From the NCBI RefSeq assembly GCF_000582685.1, contig NZ_KK073768.1, positions 1,778,189-1,842,188 of the forward strand: DNA of 64,000 nucleotides, given 5' to 3'. A model generated the notes under the pieces. It was not told the DNA's origin. It searched no databases and saw only the letters and a list, made by a program, of their open reading frames with translations. Below, piece after piece: positions 44,298-53,581 of the stretch. The DNA comes from [Scytonema hofmanni] UTEX 2349. GTDB taxonomy: Bacteria; Cyanobacteriota; Cyanobacteriia; Cyanobacteriales; Nostocaceae. The translations under genes were made by a program, and so were the position numbers. Each line of letters opens with the position of its first letter. Within the stretch, counting starts at the first letter, position 1.

Positions 44298-45155
44298 GTG
44301 ATTCGACTCGACGATCAAGTAGCTATTATTACTGGAAGCGGGCGAGGTTTGGGGGCAGCCTATGCCCGTCTGCTAGCGGAAAGAGGAGCGCGTGTCGTTG
44401 TGCATGACGCAGGCGTTAACAAAGATGGGACCGGATTCGATCCGAATGTGGCGGCTGATGCTGCAAGCAGGATTCGAGAAGCAGGTGGAGTTGCCCTGCC
44501 GAGCGACGTAATCCTTGATAGTAGAGATAACTGCCAAATTCTAGTGGAAACTACCAGGGCGAAGTTTGGTCGCCTCGACATCTTGATCCACAATGCGGGA
44601 TGGGTTGCCTATCAGTCAGTGCAAGAACTAACGCCTGATTTTCTACAGCGCGCCATCAGCATCAACTTAGAAGCACCAACATGGCTGGCTCAAGCTGCCT
44701 TTCCAATTATGAAACAGCAAAACTACGGACGGATTGTGCTTACGACTTCAGATAGAGCTGTTTATAAGCAATATGCACTCAGTGGTCTCGCCCCTTATGC
44801 TATGGGAAAAATGGCACAGATAGGTCTGATGAATGTGCTCGCGGTTGAAGGCGCATTGCATGGAATTCTCGTTAATGCGATTTCACCGGTAGCCAAAACG
44901 CGGATGTGGAACGTACAAGATGAGCCAGAGGAGTTGCGACCCGATCAAGTAGCCCCCGGAGTGTTATATCTGGCTTCTGGTGAATGCCGAGAGTCTGGAT
45001 TTATATTAAGGGCAAGCAATGGTCAATTCACAGCCGCGCGCTGGATCGAGAGAGACAACGTGGACTATCCATTAAACCTTGCCGCTGTTGAAAGTTCTAC
45101 TGCGGAGGATTTGGCTACTCGCTGGCAGGAGATTGCTGCGGATGTTGCGTTTTAA
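44298..45155 (+). CDS. Short-chain dehydrogenase/reductase
   Basis: 285 residues from a GTG with AGGAG 8 bases upstream. The Rossmann motif GSGRGLGAAYA (residues 12-22), the NAG motif (HNAGWV), the active-site Ser in TTSDRAVY and YxxxK (YAMGK) are all present. The long insert VVHDAGVNKDGTGFDPNVAADAA resembles the hydroxyacyl-CoA dehydrogenase part of multifunctional beta-oxidation enzymes. The substrate is not known; a 3-hydroxyacyl or related alcohol is plausible. It is divergent from the LysR gene. Confidence 0.88.
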   Translation: MIRLDDQVAIITGSGRGLGAAYARLLAERGARVVVHDAGVNKDGTGFDPNVAADAASRIREAGGVALPSDVILDSRDNCQILVETTRAKFGRLDILIHNAGWVAYQSVQELTPDFLQRAISINLEAPTWLAQAAFPIMKQQNYGRIVLTTSDRAVYKQYALSGLAPYAMGKMAQIGLMNVLAVEGALHGILVNAISPVAKTRMWNVQDEPEELRPDQVAPGVLYLASGECRESGFILRASNGQFTAARWIERDNVDYPLNLAAVESSTAEDLATRWQEIAADVAF

Positions 45156-45858
45156 GGACTGGGCTTGTACTTCGAGATGGTCTGTAAGGAAACAATTGAG
45201 ATTAAGTAGTTAGGCAAAATTAAATATATATTGTCCGAAGCGAGGAACGTTCGCGGAGCGTCTCGTTTGCCCTTGGCGTCTCCGACAGGAGAAGAGAAGC
45301 AATCACGAGGGTTTGACGCTTTTGGAATATATAAATATTTTTGCACTACTACTTAAGTGCATAAGCTAGTCTTAAAAGCGATCGCCTCCTTGACCATCCT
45401 ATCTTCACCAATCCGCAAACAGAGGAAGCAAAAGCCGTCTGCAAAACCTGCCGTAAATATATTTGGAGTAAAGAAGAAGTTAAAAGCGGGAATCAATAAG
45501 AAGAAGAAGACATCGCTCTCAAAATCAAGGCTATTTCGTTCTAGACATAAACTGCCCAGAACTGAAGTTCCGGGCTAATAGCGCGCATTCCGTTAAAACG
45601 GACTATAATCTTTTCTCAGTCGTCTTTAGACGAATGAGCGCTATTAGACTCAGAATTTATTCTGAGGCGGACTAGATGAGAATGAAATAGCCCTGCTCTC
45701 AAAATATGGAACTTCCTGCTTTGAACTCGGAATGTCAAGTTTTAAACTCAAACATCCAAGTTCAAAGCGCTAAAATTCAACTTTTGAGGCAGAAGTTCCG
45801 AGATTTAGGGTTAGGGAATAACTTTCTTACCCAGTCCATAGTTCCCAATCCCCCGTAT
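45156..45858. other. 703-bp region with repeats and no firm gene
   Basis: A 73-codon Lys-rich frame (45357-45578, plus) lacks family signals and a clear ribosome-binding sequence, so it is not called. The inverted element at 45576-45646 lies within. A run of aacttc/tcaaa repeats occupies 45700-45790. Confidence 0.5.
45576..45646. repeat. 71-bp inverted-repeat element
   Basis: Ends taatagcgcgcattc and gaatgagcgctatta match at 14 of 15 positions when inverted. Inside are two smaller palindromes (ccgttaaaacgg and tcgtctttagacga). Confidence 0.7.
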
Positions 45859-47502
45859 TTACCCTTTACTTTTAAAAGAGTTTAACCAACTTTGAACTTG
45901 ATCGCGGGCAATTTCGCGACCACCTAGACCGAAAGATAAGGCAGCAGCAACAGCGATCGCACCGAGTAAAAGTCCAAAGGCTAAGTTGACAATATCACTC
46001 GCAACACCAATTTGTTGCAATGCCATTGCCGAAACTAAAGCAATAATCGCAATCCGCGCTACCTGTGCCAAAATCCGTGCTTGGGCATTTCCAGAACTGG
46101 CAATGATGTTAAAAGCTAGATTTGCTAAGAACAAACCAATAGCAAATACAATCAATCCAGCCAAAATGCGTCCGAATATGACCACTATGCCACTTACCAG
46201 TAATGTCAGTGCGGGAATATTCAAGATATTCACTGCCGCGACTGTGGCAAACAGCATGATACCAACTAGTACAACGATACCAGCAATTTCCGATGGAGTT
46301 CGGGCTGGGGTTATGGGTACTTCTGTTTCTGCTGGGTATGTGGTGCGTCTGACAGGTGTTGGTAGACCTAAAACAGAGAAGATGTTGTTAAAGCCGATGC
46401 TTGTGAGGATGTTGGTAACGAGTTCTCCGACAAATCGCCCGACGAAATAAGCAACAATCCAAATGGCGATCGCTGTGAAGATCGCAGGTAAGGCATTCAG
46501 AATCTGTTGCAACATCGCGATCGCTGGTAAGGAAATCGCGTCAATTCGTAAAGCATTCAACGAAGCGATCGCTACCGGAATCAAAATCAACACATAGACA
46601 ATGGTGCCGATAATCGACGATAAAGATTGCGCTCCCGCAGTAGACGAAAGTCCAAAGCGTCTCCCCAAATCATCAATTCCTGTTGCCGCTAGTAAGTTGG
46701 TGACAATCCGTCGCACGATATTAGCTACAAACCAGCCGACAACACCAATTAACACTGCCGCTAAAATATTCGGCAAAATTGAGATAATCTGTGTTACCAG
46801 CGTTTGTACTGGTTGTAAAGCCTGTTCTAACCCCAAAGTATCTAAAACTGGGATGAGAAACAGCAAAAAGATGAACCAATATAAAGCGTTGCCAATCGTC
46901 TCACTCAAAGACAACTGATTTAAACTTGGAACAGAATCCCGTGTTTCTGGAGGATTCAAACGCTCATCTACCCGCAAAGCATTGAGTCCGCGTATGGTTA
47001 TCAGCTTGACGAGGGTAGCTACTAACCAAGCTATTAACAGAATGACTCCCGCAGCTACTAACCTGGGTAAGAAGTCACCAATTTGATTGAGAAAAGAATT
47101 TAGCGGTTGAGAAGCGACTCTCAACTCTAAAGTATCTAATACACCAACTATGGTTAACAGCAGGATAGACCAAAAGACCAAGCCGGCGATAAATTTCTCC
47201 ACTTGGATACTATCGCTACCTGTCAACCCACTAGCAATACGGTTGTCTATCTTAGTGCGATTGAGGATACCGCGTACTACTGACGCAGCTACTGCCGCAA
47301 TCAGCCAGCCAATGACTAAAATTACTACTGCCCCCAGCAATCTAGGCAGAAATTGAACTACCTGTTGGACACTTCCTTGCACATAATTGACTGCGTTTGA
47401 TTGATCTGGTGATAGGCTTGGCGACTGTGCCAAAAGATGCTGCACTCTCATCGACAAACCAAGTTCCATTATCTGGGTTATTCCTTGCCAAGTTGTGTTC
47501 AT
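45859..47502 (-). CDS. TM-helix-repeat membrane protein, mechanosensitive channel-related
   Basis: 547 residues with about ten membrane helices in repeated blocks of the type FLPRLLGAVVILVIGWLIA / ILPNILAAVLIGVVGWFVA / ALPAIFTAIAIWIVAYFVG. Each is followed by an amphipathic segment with a T/N-I-L-x-x-x-G-F/I-D motif. This is the conserved TM helix repeat (PF05552) of the CmpX/MscS-related group. The end (AFGLLLGAIAVAAALSFGLGGREIARD) is like the pore-lining G-G-R-E of these proteins. It is probably an inner-membrane osmotic or ion channel. Confidence 0.85.
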   Translation of the reverse strand: MNTTWQGITQIMELGLSMRVQHLLAQSPSLSPDQSNAVNYVQGSVQQVVQFLPRLLGAVVILVIGWLIAAVAASVVRGILNRTKIDNRIASGLTGSDSIQVEKFIAGLVFWSILLLTIVGVLDTLELRVASQPLNSFLNQIGDFLPRLVAAGVILLIAWLVATLVKLITIRGLNALRVDERLNPPETRDSVPSLNQLSLSETIGNALYWFIFLLFLIPVLDTLGLEQALQPVQTLVTQIISILPNILAAVLIGVVGWFVANIVRRIVTNLLAATGIDDLGRRFGLSSTAGAQSLSSIIGTIVYVLILIPVAIASLNALRIDAISLPAIAMLQQILNALPAIFTAIAIWIVAYFVGRFVGELVTNILTSIGFNNIFSVLGLPTPVRRTTYPAETEVPITPARTPSEIAGIVVLVGIMLFATVAAVNILNIPALTLLVSGIVVIFGRILAGLIVFAIGLFLANLAFNIIASSGNAQARILAQVARIAIIALVSAMALQQIGVASDIVNLAFGLLLGAIAVAAALSFGLGGREIARDQVQSWLNSFKSKG

Positions 47503-48073
47503 GGTTTTCCCAAATTAAGGTAAACTGTTATCTCAAAAACACGTCATATTTTTCTGGCGTGTATTGTATAGCACAAATATACATGCCAGTTAATTTACCA
47601 GTGTTTTGCCTATAAATCTACCAGTAAAATCATATGTAGAGTTGATATCAAGAGTATTTTTTTTACCTGCTTGGTTGACAACTCGTTTGAGAAATTACTA
47701 GTGCCAAAACAATGAAAAAGAGGGGGAAAGGGGAAGCGCTAAGAGCGCAGGGGAAAGGGGAAAGGGAACCCGATATTTAAAAATAGGGGTTTCAAATATT
47801 AAAGGATGATTTTTATCACACTACGTGCCGAAAAAATCTTCTCTTCATTGAAGGACATGTTTAAAAACATTCTTCTTTATACCATGTGGTGAAAAGTTTT
47901 CTTTGTTCTTTCCCCTTTCCCCTTTCCCCCTCTTCGGTAAAATATCACTGATTTTGGTGTCATTGTATATATTTTTATTTCTAAAGTAGAGTTGGCTTTA
48001 ATATTGATTTAGTGTACTAACAGCGCTAAATTTAGCGTTACTGTCAGTGCAGCAATGGCTTGAAAGATGCAAA
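47503..48073. other. Intergenic region with a purine-arm element
   Basis: No gene. It contains the inverted element at 47714-47935 and AT-rich flanks. Confidence 0.55.
47714..47935. repeat. Purine-arm inverted-repeat element, copy 2
   Basis: It starts gaaaaagagggggaaagggg and ends tttcccctttccccctcttc. The sequence after the first arm (aacccgatatttaaaaataggggtttcaa) resembles the same part of the copy at 14247-14402. A small palindrome gcgctaagagcgc sits in the left arm. Confidence 0.5.
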
Positions 48074-48529
48074 ATGTCTCAAGTTTTTGAACAGTCAATT
48101 CAAATTAATGCTACAGCGACGGTGGTTGAGAGATGTATTACCGATTTAGCTCTCATGCATCGTTGGCTTAACCCCGTACTGCGTTGCGAACCTATCGGCG
48201 AAACTTGGAGTAGCGATAATGGTAGTAAAAGTAAGTTTGTAATTCAAATACCGATAATAAAACCGACATTAAATAGTACAGTTGTGGAAAGACAACCGGG
48301 TTTGGTAGTGTGGGAGTTTAACGGTTTTTTTACTGGACGCGATCGCTGGGAATGTCAACCAGTCGAAAAAGGAACGCGCTTAGTTAATCGCTTTGAATTT
48401 GAGATTCCCAACCCCATAATTAGCTGGGGTTTCAAAACCTTCGCTGAACCCTGGACAAAAAAAGACATGCAAGAACAACTACAACGTCTCAAACGAGTAG
48501 CGCAAGAAGTACAGCAAGGATTTCCGTAA
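48074..48529 (+). CDS. SRPBCC (START-like) family protein
   Basis: 151 residues from the ATG at 48074. The pattern FEQSIQINATATVVERCITDLALMHRWLNP ... VVWEFNGFFTGRDRWECQPVEKGTRLVNRFEFEIPNP is that of polyketide cyclase/START-like proteins, a helix-grip fold with a hydrophobic ligand cavity. The ligand is unknown. It is convergent with the SirB1-like gene. Confidence 0.8.
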   Translation: MSQVFEQSIQINATATVVERCITDLALMHRWLNPVLRCEPIGETWSSDNGSKSKFVIQIPIIKPTLNSTVVERQPGLVVWEFNGFFTGRDRWECQPVEKGTRLVNRFEFEIPNPIISWGFKTFAEPWTKKDMQEQLQRLKRVAQEVQQGFP

Positions 48530-48534
48530 AAGTC

Positions 48535-48563
48535 GTAGAGACGTTCCGACGGAACGTCTCTAC
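48535..48563. repeat. Dispersed palindrome (gtagagacgttcc family)
   Basis: A perfect inverted repeat between two convergent genes, same core as 1677-1705. Confidence 0.85.
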
Positions 48564-48596
48564 AAAAGTCCCCCATACCAGGCTTCCCCCACTCCC

Positions 48597-49418
48597 TCAA
48601 CCTCTCCCCATCTGAGTCAGCAAGCGTCGAATCACAGGAGCATCTTCAGCATCAGGAACTCTTGTTAAATAACTTTGCAAGTCTTGAGTAGCTTGAGTAT
48701 AAAGACCTAGTTGATAGTAGAGCAAACCGCGATCGCGCATTTCTAAAACTGTATCAGGCAACAAGAGCAAAATTCTCTCAACTGCTGCTACAGCCTTTTC
48801 TATATCCTGCTGTTTCAGGTAAATATATTTCAGATTCGTCAGCATCCTCACCAAAAATTGCCGATGATTCACTGCGGCTAAAAATTCCGGTTGTAGCGTG
48901 ACGCTTTGTTGATATATTTGCGAAAGCCGTTCTTGGCAATCTTCAACAAACATCACTTCACCGTTATTAAACGCATCAACAAAAATCTCCATATCGGGAA
49001 TATCTGGACGAATCAAAAAATGTAGCGGCATTCCCACTCCCACCATCGGGAAATCAACTCTTTTGGCAACTTCTATGTAAATCAATGCCAAACTAATCGG
49101 AATTCCCAATCGGCGATCGATCACATCATTAAAAAAGCTATTGCGAGGATTATAATAGTCTTCTTTATTGCCTGCAAATCCCAAATTATCGTAAAGATAC
49201 TGATTAATACTTTGAATTACCCGCAAAGGATAACGTCCAATTGGCAAGCGTTTTTTAGCTTCTGCTGCCATTGTATCAAGGGCGTTAAGGTAATATTCAA
49301 CATCCAGATCGGGATATTCTTCTTGTGCTATGTATAACGCTGCCTTTGCCAAATCGATCTTCTCGTCAGGTTGTTGAATCTCTTGATAAAAAAGTTGTCG
49401 CGCTGACGAGAAATTCAT
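48597..49418 (-). CDS. SirB1-family transglutaminase-like/TPR protein
   Basis: 273 residues. The first about 180 match the SirB1/transglutaminase-like family (VIQSINQYLYDNLGFAGNKEDYYNPRNSFFNDVIDRRLGIPISLALIYIEVAKRV ... GVGMPLHFLIRP). The C-terminal 80 residues form TPR-like helices (YLKQQDIEKAVAAVERILLLLPDTVLEMRDRGLLYYQLG). The classical catalytic Cys is not obvious, so the enzymatic role is uncertain. It is probably cytosolic. Confidence 0.85.
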   Translation of the reverse strand: MNFSSARQLFYQEIQQPDEKIDLAKAALYIAQEEYPDLDVEYYLNALDTMAAEAKKRLPIGRYPLRVIQSINQYLYDNLGFAGNKEDYYNPRNSFFNDVIDRRLGIPISLALIYIEVAKRVDFPMVGVGMPLHFLIRPDIPDMEIFVDAFNNGEVMFVEDCQERLSQIYQQSVTLQPEFLAAVNHRQFLVRMLTNLKYIYLKQQDIEKAVAAVERILLLLPDTVLEMRDRGLLYYQLGLYTQATQDLQSYLTRVPDAEDAPVIRRLLTQMGRG

Positions 49419-49949
49419 ATATTTTTATGCTGTCTCGATGTGTTGCTTTCCTTATCTTAAAGACAATCAGAAGATTTGAACATCTACCCACACAGCTTTT
49501 ATCAAAAGTGACTAGCCAATGTATTCAAATTTACTTATATAGATTTCTACATAATTTATTACATTTAAATTAATCAGGTTTTGCGAAATGCGATTGGCAT
49601 CGTGTGTATTAGATATTCAGAGTGAAATGGTATTAAACTGCTGCTAAAGAGCGATCGCACTTTGGCAGCAGCTTTTTTATACTAGTACAGGTCGGCGGAA
49701 ATAAACCACCCATTCAAAATCGCCAAAAAACTGCTCTATAAGCTTTTTGACTTTTGACTTTTGAATGAGTGACTTTTGACTTCCGCCTTGCGGTACAAGC
49801 CTGCTGCCAACTTGACAACATCAGTCTTAAGAATCAATTTATGGCGAAGATAGGAGTCGTTCGGTGATAACCTGGAAGATGAAAGAGCGTTAATCTTAAG
49901 TCGCCGACGACCCCATCACCAAATATAGCTTCATTTATTAGGACCCAGC
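49419..49949. other. Region upstream of atpD
   Basis: 531 bp without a gene. It has an orphan plus-strand terminator-like hairpin (49638-49679) and then a roughly 270-bp presumed atpD promoter/leader. The stretch 49740-49800 has repeats of gacttttgac/ttttgac. Confidence 0.5.
49638..49679 (+). terminator. Orphan intrinsic terminator-like hairpin
   Basis: ctgctgctaaag pairs with ctttggcagcag (one G-U pair) around an 11-base HIP1-containing loop and is followed by cttttttat. No plus-strand gene precedes it, so it may end an unannotated small RNA. Confidence 0.65.
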
Positions 49950-51398
49950 ATGGTCACCACCGCAGAAAAAACAAACATAGGCTACATTACCCAAATCATT
50001 GGTCCGGTTGTAGACGTTAAATTCCCCACCGGGAAAATGCCGCAAATCTACAACGCTTTAATCGTCAAAGGCACGAACGAAGCCGGACAGGAAATTTCGC
50101 TGACCTGCGAAGTGCAGCAGCTGCTGGGCGATAACCAGGTGAGAGCCGTTTCCATGAGCACCACCGATGGTTTAGTCCGTGGGATGGAAGCCGCTGATAC
50201 CGGCGCCCCTATCAGCGTACCAGTTGGTAAAGCCACCTTAGGACGGATTTTCAACGTTCTTGGCGAACCTGTAGACAACAGGGGACCTGTAAATGCTGAA
50301 GCAACGTTACCCATCCACCGTGATGCTCCCAAATTCACAGAACTGGAAACCAAGCCTTCCGTATTCGAGACTGGGATTAAAGTTGTTGACTTGCTAACAC
50401 CCTATCGACGTGGCGGTAAAATTGGTCTGTTCGGCGGTGCAGGGGTCGGTAAAACCGTGATCATGATGGAATTGATCAACAACATCGCTACCCAGCACGG
50501 TGGTGTGTCCGTATTCGCTGGTGTAGGTGAACGGACTCGTGAGGGTAATGACCTCTACAACGAAATGATGGAATCTGGGGTAATCAACAAAGACAACCTC
50601 AACGAGTCTAAGATTGCTCTAGTTTACGGTCAGATGAACGAACCACCCGGAGCGAGAATGCGGGTTGGTTTGTCTGGTTTGACAATGGCAGAGTACTTCC
50701 GGGATGTGAACAAGCAGGACGTGTTGCTGTTTGTTGACAACATCTTCCGGTTTGTACAAGCAGGTTCTGAAGTATCGGCGCTACTAGGTCGGATGCCGTC
50801 TGCGGTAGGATACCAGCCTACACTGGGAACCGACGTGGGCGCACTGCAAGAGCGGATTACCTCAACCAACGAAGGATCTATTACTTCGATTCAAGCTGTG
50901 TACGTACCTGCGGATGACTTGACTGACCCCGCACCTGCAACTACCTTTGCTCACTTGGATGGTACAACAGTGCTGTCTCGCGGTTTGGCATCCAAAGGAA
51001 TTTATCCGGCTGTAGATCCGTTAAATTCCACTTCCACCATGTTGCAGCCCAACATTGTGGGTGACGAACACTACAGCACCGCTCGTGCTGTACAAGCAAC
51101 TTTGCAACGTTACAAAGAACTGCAAGACATCATCGCCATTCTTGGTTTGGATGAATTGTCAGAAGACGATCGCCTGATCGTATCTCGTGCCCGCAAAGTT
51201 GAGCGCTTTCTATCTCAGCCCTTCTTTGTAGCAGAAGTATTCACCGGTTCTCCTGGTAAATACGTAAAATTGGAAGACACCATCAAAGGCTTCCAAATGA
51301 TTCTCGAAGGCAAATTGGACGAACTGCCAGAACAAGCCTTCTACTTAGTCGGCGACATTAACGAAGCGATCGCCAAAGCTGAAAAGCTTAAAGGTTAA
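49950..51398 (+). CDS. atpD: ATP synthase F1 beta subunit
   Basis: 482 residues, full length. The P loop GGAGVGKT (about 160-168), the catalytic Glu in GVGERTREGNDLY, and DELSEDDR (a DELSEED-type lever) are present. It forms the catalytic sites of the thylakoid F1Fo ATP synthase. atpC follows after a repeat-rich 171-bp spacer; in cyanobacteria these two genes form a unit separate from the main atp operon. The gene is called atpB in some cyanobacterial annotations. Confidence 0.98.
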   Translation: MVTTAEKTNIGYITQIIGPVVDVKFPTGKMPQIYNALIVKGTNEAGQEISLTCEVQQLLGDNQVRAVSMSTTDGLVRGMEAADTGAPISVPVGKATLGRIFNVLGEPVDNRGPVNAEATLPIHRDAPKFTELETKPSVFETGIKVVDLLTPYRRGGKIGLFGGAGVGKTVIMMELINNIATQHGGVSVFAGVGERTREGNDLYNEMMESGVINKDNLNESKIALVYGQMNEPPGARMRVGLSGLTMAEYFRDVNKQDVLLFVDNIFRFVQAGSEVSALLGRMPSAVGYQPTLGTDVGALQERITSTNEGSITSIQAVYVPADDLTDPAPATTFAHLDGTTVLSRGLASKGIYPAVDPLNSTSTMLQPNIVGDEHYSTARAVQATLQRYKELQDIIAILGLDELSEDDRLIVSRARKVERFLSQPFFVAEVFTGSPGKYVKLEDTIKGFQMILEGKLDELPEQAFYLVGDINEAIAKAEKLKG

Positions 51399-51569
51399 TA
51401 GTTAGTTGATGGTGGTTAGTAGTTAGTTGATGGTGGTTAGTGGTTAGTCGATGGTGGTTAGTCGATAGGGTTAGTAAAACACCAAACAACTAACAACTAA
51501 CACCCAACAACTAACACCCAACAACCAACAACCAACAACTAACAACCAACAACTAACATCCAACAACTT
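51399..51569. repeat. STRR-like repeats in inverted orientation between atpD and atpC
   Basis: gttagt(t/c)gatggtg units (51402-51470) face caactaacaccc/caaccaa units (51484-51566). The two blocks are largely complementary, so the atpD-atpC transcript can form a long imperfect hairpin right before the atpC start. Confidence 0.85.
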
Positions 51570-51983
51570 ATGACCCTAACTGTTCGTGTAATTTCTCCAG
51601 ATAAAACAGTGTGGGATGCCGCAGCTGAAGAAGTAGTATTGCCGAGTACTACTGGTCAAGTAGGTATTCTCACCGGACATGCGCCACTCCTGACCGCTTT
51701 GGATACAGGTGTGATGCGAGTACGTACAAATAAAAATCAGAATTGGACAGCGATCGCCCTTATGGGTGGTTTTGCGGAAGTCGAAGACAACGAAATCACA
51801 ATTCTGGTTAACGGTGCGGAAAAAGGCGACTCAATTAACCTTGAACAAGCCCGTGCTGCTTTTAATGAAGCAGAAGCCCGCGTGAATCAAGTGCAAGCAG
51901 ACGATCGCCAAGCACAAATTCAAGCAACAAAAGCTTACAAACGCGCACGCGCACGCTTTCAAGCTGCCGGCGGTATGGTATAA
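51570..51983 (+). CDS. atpC: ATP synthase F1 epsilon subunit
   Basis: 137 residues. The N-terminal beta-sandwich (TLTVRVISPDKTVWDAAAEEVVLPSTTGQVGILTGHAPLLTALDTG) is diagnostic and the C-terminal part (NLEQARAAFNEAEARVNQ) forms the two helices that inhibit rotation. It couples F1 to the c-ring and regulates ATP hydrolysis. An intrinsic terminator follows. Confidence 0.97.
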   Translation: MTLTVRVISPDKTVWDAAAEEVVLPSTTGQVGILTGHAPLLTALDTGVMRVRTNKNQNWTAIALMGGFAEVEDNEITILVNGAEKGDSINLEQARAAFNEAEARVNQVQADDRQAQIQATKAYKRARARFQAAGGMV

Positions 51984-52200
51984 AGATTCAATTTGCCTAA
52001 CTCTAAGTTAGGGAATTATATTATTCCCGACAAATCAAAACTCCTCCTAGAAACTTTCACAGGAGGAGTTTTCGTAGTAACTGGAGTTTTGACTAAGGCA
52101 TGACAAAATGACTCAGAGGTACTGAGTTAATGAACTAGACTCATCAAAGTACAAAAGTTAAAGAGTTAAGCCGACTTTGACTGTTGTTTTTTTAGTCGAG
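51984..52200. other. Gap after atpC
   Basis: It holds the terminator at 52037-52074 and nothing else recognisable. Confidence 0.5.
52037..52074 (+). terminator. Intrinsic terminator of the atpD-atpC unit
   Basis: aaaactcctcct pairs perfectly with aggaggagtttt around a 12-base loop. The T-run is part of the descending stem. Confidence 0.8.
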
Positions 52201-52413
52201 TCATACCTTTTTTGACAATAGGCTTTTTCTTTTCCGGGACATTTCCACTTCTCTCAATAGTGTAATTTTTTGGCTCCGTAAGTCTGTCGGCGTTATCTTC
52301 TGATCGCTGGGATTTAGTGTAAACTTCAGTTGTATTGCGGACACATCAAAATTACCATTAAACAACGTGGGAACAGCAAAGTCACCGACCAAATGAGTCG
52401 GTCGCAGCTTCAA
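52201..52413 (-). CDS. Possible small hypothetical protein
   Basis: 70 residues from a TTG that overlaps the end of the methyltransferase gene by 4 bp. The sequence (MKLRPTHLVGDFAVPTLFNG...) has normal composition and a basic C-terminus (SRKRKSLLSKK), but no family was recognised. It may be a chance frame or a degraded gene tail. Confidence 0.3.
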   Translation of the reverse strand: MKLRPTHLVGDFAVPTLFNGNFDVSAIQLKFTLNPSDQKITPTDLRSQKITLLREVEMSRKRKSLLSKKV

Positions 52414-53282
52414 CCTGTGTTGTAGACAACATGGGCGATTTTCGTCTGCTTGCCTTTTAATATTCCCTGAACCTCTTTTGACTCTTGTTCCCGTTGCTTT
52501 TGATATTCACTGTCAAGTGAATGCAGAATTTCTCGGTCTTGAGATGCTCTAGTATTCCAATCATCATCGCCATATTGCCCCCATTGAGGAATTACGGGAC
52601 GACCAAGCACCATTACGTAAACAATTCCTGTTGAGTTCAATTGCTCTCTATACCAACGTTCACTTTTGTGAAATGGGATATAGAAACCTACATCAAGCAA
52701 TGAATCTTCAATTTGATTGCGGTAATCTCCTTGAACATTTTGAGTATCGAAGATAGCATAACCACCTGTTTTAAGAGCGTTATAAAAAGTAGTTGCAGCT
52801 TGCTTCATACTGGTTGTGGGAAGACCTTGATACGCTTTAATGTTGAGTATTACATCAAAGTCGTATTCATCCAATGGCTCACGAAAATCATGAACTAGAA
52901 AACGCAGATCAGTTGCTTGAGTCTGTTCCAATTTGAGGTCAGCATTCATTTCTTCAACATTGGAAACTAAAGATGTTATCCCTTGCTGATTCACCTGCCG
53001 CAAAAAATCGTTCGCCACAACAGAGACATCACTAGCAAGCACATTACAACCTGCATAGGCATAAAAAATAGGTGCAAAACTGATTCCACAACCTGCCAAC
53101 CAAACCTTACGCTGTGATTGATTCCTCACGAAGTCTAGAAATCTCAATTCAGGTTTATTGCGCCAAGTTGACCAAATTTGAGGCTTGGGTATCGCATTTG
53201 ATTGATTAGCCCAATACTGATTCCATTGTTCATGGTCATCCCAATCCTCTGGGGGTTTACAGTCATGATGATTAAATTTCAT
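52410..53282 (-). CDS. SAM-dependent methyltransferase
   Basis: 290 residues. Motif I is atypical but clear in position: VWLAGCGISFAPIFYAYAGCNVLASDVS, with the acidic residue at the end of the second strand. Later segments (FLVHDFREPLDEYDFDVILNIKAY, ALKTGGYAIFDTQN) follow the class I methyltransferase fold, close to the thiopurine methyltransferase group. The N-terminus (PPEDWDDHEQWNQYWANQ) is like TPMT-type proteins. The substrate is unknown. It is divergent from the SPFH gene. Confidence 0.82.
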   Translation of the reverse strand: MKFNHHDCKPPEDWDDHEQWNQYWANQSNAIPKPQIWSTWRNKPELRFLDFVRNQSQRKVWLAGCGISFAPIFYAYAGCNVLASDVSVVANDFLRQVNQQGITSLVSNVEEMNADLKLEQTQATDLRFLVHDFREPLDEYDFDVILNIKAYQGLPTTSMKQAATTFYNALKTGGYAIFDTQNVQGDYRNQIEDSLLDVGFYIPFHKSERWYREQLNSTGIVYVMVLGRPVIPQWGQYGDDDWNTRASQDREILHSLDSEYQKQREQESKEVQGILKGKQTKIAHVVYNTG

Positions 53283-53581
53283 TTTTCAGGTCATGTGTAA
53301 TGAGTCGTCTGTTGATATGTTTCCCGAAAATTACCTGAATCTGTTAATTTTAACCGTGAAAATAAAAAACCTGTCCTCATTTACAGCTATCTCAGCTAGT
53401 CCGCAATTAGCCAATGCCTTGCAATCAAGGTGCGCTGTCGTGGTGGCTGAAAGCCTCACAGATCATGCAGTTGAACAAGTAACCATAAAGTTTTGTATAC
53501 AAGTACAGCAAGTTAAAGAAATCTGGGGAACCCTTGGTGAAGTCATAATTTAGATAATTGTTGCCCAGAGGGGCAAATTTT

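Noticed and set aside
45357..45578. 73-codon lysine-rich frame
   Set aside because: GTG start without ribosome-binding sequence, low complexity (KKKLKAGINKKKKT), and it runs into an inverted-repeat element.
53293..53553. 86-codon plus frame before the SPFH gene
   Set aside because: GTG start, no recognisable domain, weak coding character; likely the divergent promoter region.
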